Positions 6,407 through 8,245 of a DNA stretch of 8,245 nt are shown here, piece by piece (the first letter of the stretch is position 1; each line of letters begins with the position of its first letter). Both the position numbers and the translations under genes were made by a program. Source of the stretch: JAFAGX01 sp035624085 (GTDB lineage: Bacteria > Acidobacteriota > Terriglobia > Terriglobales > Acidobacteriaceae). The notes beneath the pieces were generated by a model. It did no database searches. It was not told the DNA's origin and saw nothing but the letters and a program-made list of their open reading frames with translations. The stretch lies in the NCBI GenBank assembly GCA_035624085.1, contig DASPSE010000213.1, positions 1-8,245 of the forward strand. The letters run 5' to 3'.

Positions 6407-7216
6407 TCAAGCCGCGGCCTTCCGCGTGGTGATGTGTTGCATGCGCTGCCGGTACATTTCGGCGCGGCGCATGATCTCCCGGTTCGTATGGCTTAAAACC
6501 CACAGGTTACGGGCCGTGCGCCTGCGTTCGCGGCGGCTGCCTACGTTCCCTCGGTTATTGGTTTCCGTGAGTTTCTTATCGGCCGTGATCTGTGTCCAGC
6601 CGCTTCCATCGCTTACATTGAAAACTCCGATGTACCCTCCGGTGAGCAACTGCAGCGGCGACTGAATGTGGTTGGTCTGGTCGAACTGGGTCGACCCCTC
6701 GGCTCGGAAGGTTTCAAACCATGAGGGATAAACGAAGTCCGAAACCAGTACGTTGCCGATGTTATATCCATTGTTATCGGCTTCGCAGGCATCGCAAACT
6801 TCGTAGGCGTAAAGCATGCCGGTTGTATTCGCATTCTGCACAAATACAGTGAGATTGATGTTGGGGTCAGCCAGCATCTCCAGCAATTCGTGGCTGGCAG
6901 TGACTGTCCAGCTGCTCCCGTACTTCAGGTCCGTACCGGCGAATACCTTGCCCAAGGGCAGCCCATCGGGCGTCAAGTCATGGTATCCGAGGGCGCCGGC
7001 CTGGTCGGTATCGTCAAGAATCGTGAGCCACCAGGTTCCCGTGGGTGGGGTGGCGCCGGTTGGAACAAACGTCAGTTCGGCATCGATCCCCCAAGCGGGG
7101 CGGAAATCATTCGTAACTTGCTGTTGCAGTGCATTGACCACCGGACGAATCTCGTTGTCGTTCAGCACCGTGCTGGCATTGATTACCGAGATTTGAATGG
7201 AAGGCAATTGCGGCAT
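6407..7216 (-). CDS. Uncharacterised 269-residue protein with SHELLEMLADP motif, possible zincin-like metallopeptidase
   Basis: The function is not established. The key sequence is SHELLEMLADP (residues 108-118; H109, E110, E113, D117), followed at 138-145 by YEVCDACE. An HExxExxxDP motif followed by E-(I/V)-x-D-x-C recalls a pattern I remember from other uncharacterised bacterial and exported proteins. It suggests a metal site in which the second histidine of a classical HExxH is replaced by Glu. There is no signal peptide or transmembrane segment. The N-terminal part (IQISVINASTVLNDNEIRPVVNALQQQV) looks like a beta strand plus a helix leading into the active-site region. The C-terminal 45 residues are strongly basic (GSRRERRRTARN, EIMRRAEMYRQRMQ) and may bind nucleic acid or act as a separate tail. 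The ATG at 7216 has the best ribosome binding site in the window, and the gene has its own terminator, so it appears monocistronic. The metallopeptidase idea is inference. Confidence 0.8.
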   Translation of the reverse strand: MPQLPSIQISVINASTVLNDNEIRPVVNALQQQVTNDFRPAWGIDAELTFVPTGATPPTGTWWLTILDDTDQAGALGYHDLTPDGLPLGKVFAGTDLKYGSSWTVTASHELLEMLADPNINLTVFVQNANTTGMLYAYEVCDACEADNNGYNIGNVLVSDFVYPSWFETFRAEGSTQFDQTNHIQSPLQLLTGGYIGVFNVSDGSGWTQITADKKLTETNNRGNVGSRRERRRTARNLWVLSHTNREIMRRAEMYRQRMQHITTRKAAA

Positions 7217-7221
7217 GAGTT

Positions 7222-7228
7222 TCTCCTT
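7222..7228 (-). promoter_or_regulatory. Strong ribosome binding site of the HELLE-protein gene
   Basis: On the minus strand AAGGAGA is placed 5 bases before the ATG at 7216. It matches the anti-Shine-Dalgarno closely and fixes this start. It is notable because the other genes here have weak or no such sites. Confidence 0.85.
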
Positions 7229-7250
7229 TGCGGAATGAGTTGTCGGAGAA

Positions 7251-7310
7251 CACGCGAGGAAGCCGCGTGACTCTGTAATTCTCGAAGCTTACCTCTGACG
7301 GAGCGCTCCG
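7251..7310 (-). promoter_or_regulatory. Leader hairpin and palindrome upstream of the HELLE-protein gene
   Basis: CACGCG (7251-7256) pairs with CGCGTG (7264-7269) around a 7-base loop in the probable 5' leader. Further upstream, CGGAGCGCTCCG (7299-7310) is a perfect 12-base palindrome that could be an operator. A TTGCGG -35-like hexamer (minus strand, 7313-7308) overlaps it, but no good -10 box follows. A regulatory role is a guess from symmetry and position. Confidence 0.25.
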
Positions 7311-7421
7311 CAACGGATTTTGTTATCCGCCGGGCGTGTCACTTTCCCATTCTGGGCAAGAGCTGCGGACTGTCAGTCGGCTACTAAGCATCGCAGAAAA
7401 TAGTGACATCTAAACTTCTCA

Positions 7422-7565
7422 GTCATTTCGAGCGAAGCAAGAGCATCCGCTGGCGGATGATCTTGTGGAGTCGAGAAACCTGCTTTCCTGATGGATTGAA
7501 CAGCAGGTTCCTCGACTACGTTCCGTCGTCCGCGCGCCGGACGACGGAACTCCGCTCGGAATGAC
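7422..7565. repeat. 144-base structured intergenic repeat with three internal hairpins
   Basis: The ends are imperfect inverted repeats: GTCATTTCGAGCGAAG (7422-7437) and CTCCGCTCGGAATGAC (7550-7565), 14 of 16 matching as reverse complements. Inside are three nested or sequential stems. CATCCGC/GCGGATG lies at 7444-7450 and 7453-7459. GAGTCGAGAAACCTGCT (7468-7484) pairs with AGCAGGTTCCTCGACTA (7502-7518). GTTCCGTCGTCCG (7520-7532) pairs perfectly over 13 bp with CGGACGACGGAAC (7538-7550). From memory, GTCATTCCGAGCG...ACCTGCT repeats are a dispersed family in acidobacterial genomes. It may be a non-autonomous MITE-like element, and no transposase is nearby. The rest of 7217-7696 holds only leader signals and weak promoter candidates. 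Confidence 0.8.
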
Positions 7566-7634
7566 AACTCTGTGGGGTCAATATATCTCGCAATCCTCAA
7601 TAAAACAGGGCAGAGACCTGTTCCCCCGCCAGGG

Positions 7635-7663
7635 TTGCCGATCACGGGCGTATCAGCTACAAA
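7635..7663 (+). promoter_or_regulatory. Candidate sigma-70-type promoter for the membrane glycosyltransferase
   Basis: TTGCCG (7635-7640) and TACAAA (7658-7663) are separated by 17 bases, each matching the consensus at four of six positions. The spacing is ideal and it lies about 34 bases before the TTG start. The match is modest and was found by eye. Confidence 0.3.
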
Positions 7664-7696
7664 TGAAAGCATCTTGACACAATCCCAGGTGCGGAC

Positions 7697-8245
7697 TTGA
7701 GCGCCGCCGCAATCTCTGAGGCGCGTGGCATTCTCGCCTCCTATCGCCGGTGGTGGGCCCAGGCTCGCGCGTCATTCTTCTGGATTGTGCTCATGGCCCT
7801 CGTTCTTCGCTTGGCTTACATCATCATCGCGCATACGTACAGGTTCAAGACTCTTGACGACAATTTCGGCTTTGGCTTCGAGATGGGGCGGATGGGGCGC
7901 GCGCTCGCCCTTGGCCAGGGTTTCAGTAGCCCGTTCAGTGGGAATACTGGCCCAACTGCCTGGGAGCCACCGCTGTACCCATTCTTGATTGCCGGAGTTT
8001 TCAAGGTTTTTGGGATTTACACGCAGGCTTCGGCGCTGGTGTTGCTTAGTCTCAACAGCATCTTCTCGGCAGTGACTTCCGTCCCGATTTTCCTGATTGC
8101 GAAACGATGCTTCGGCGAAAGAGTCGCAGTCTGGAGTTCGTGGACCTGGGCGCTGCTGCCTCCGGTGATCTTTTGGTCGACGCGATATGTGTGGGAGACC
8201 AGCCTTGCCGCACTGCTGCTGGCCGTCATCTTTTGGCTGGCTCTG
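7697..8245 (+). CDS. Multi-pass membrane protein, probable family 39 (GT-C) glycosyltransferase, N-terminal part
   Basis: The 183 codons present begin at a probable TTG (7697) and run open to the window edge. The start is supported by AGGTG 5 bases upstream and by the basic, Arg/Trp-rich segment (EARGILASYRRWWAQARAS) that precedes the first membrane helix at about 26-46. An ATG at 7793 would cut that helix in two. A large extracytoplasmic loop (about 47-95) contains D54-D55 and WEPPLYPFLIAG (89-100), the arrangement seen in GT-C enzymes where acidic loop residues act on a lipid-linked sugar. Further hydrophobic segments lie near 111-136 and 146-183. Such enzymes transfer a sugar from a polyprenyl-phosphate donor to protein or glycolipid in the membrane. 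The exact substrate is unknown. Codons 180 and beyond are missing, so the family call rests on the first third of the protein. Confidence 0.75.
   Translation, partial: MSAAAISEARGILASYRRWWAQARASFFWIVLMALVLRLAYIIIAHTYRFKTLDDNFGFGFEMGRMGRALALGQGFSSPFSGNTGPTAWEPPLYPFLIAGVFKVFGIYTQASALVLLSLNSIFSAVTSVPIFLIAKRCFGERVAVWSSWTWALLPPVIFWSTRYVWETSLAALLLAVIFWLAL

Noticed and set aside
7373..7672. 99-codon open frame on the minus strand between the HELLE-protein gene and the glycosyltransferase
   Set aside because: It is read straight through the 144-base palindromic repeat, has no ribosome binding site, and its translation looks like translated repeat.
7674..7679. Perfect TTGACA as -35 box for the glycosyltransferase gene
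   Set aside because: The matching -10 position would fall at or inside the start codon and shows no TATAAT-like sequence.

Overview
The window most likely comes from an Acidobacteriota genome (Koribacter/Terriglobia type). This is inferred from gene content and repeat style, not from a marker gene. The pointers are an oversized LptC-OstA protein ending directly at lptB, a tandem pair of DUF507 proteins, and three different intergenic inverted repeats of the kind that litter acidobacterial genomes. No rRNA, tRNA, CRISPR array, transposase or phage gene was seen.

Left part (1-5591, all on the minus strand). In transcription order this holds an unrecognised acidic 164-residue protein (5097-5591), the DHH-family single-strand exonuclease RecJ (3011-4915), a 746-residue membrane-anchored LptC/LptA-like protein (681-2921), and LptB, the ATPase of the lipopolysaccharide exporter, cut off by the window edge (1-680). 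The lptC/A stop codon abuts the lptB start with no gap. Together these two genes would supply the periplasmic bridge and the cytoplasmic motor of LPS transport. RecJ carries an extra segment of roughly 39 residues whose DNA looks like degraded repeat sequence inserted in frame.

Middle (5592-6406). A near-perfect 26-base inverted repeat precedes two plus-strand DUF507 genes that overlap by four bases (GTGA). A hairpin followed by a T-run in the minus direction then separates them from the next, convergent gene.

Right part (6407-8245). A minus-strand gene with a strong ribosome binding site encodes a 269-residue protein with a SHELLEMLADP motif, possibly a zincin-like metallopeptidase of unknown role. 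It is separated by 480 bases, including a 144-base three-hairpin repeat, from a divergent plus-strand gene. That gene encodes the N-terminal half of a multi-pass membrane protein resembling family 39 glycosyltransferases; it probably starts at a TTG and runs off the right edge.

Most of the window is housekeeping. The points most worth following are the in-frame insertion in RecJ, the HELLE protein, and the structured repeats.
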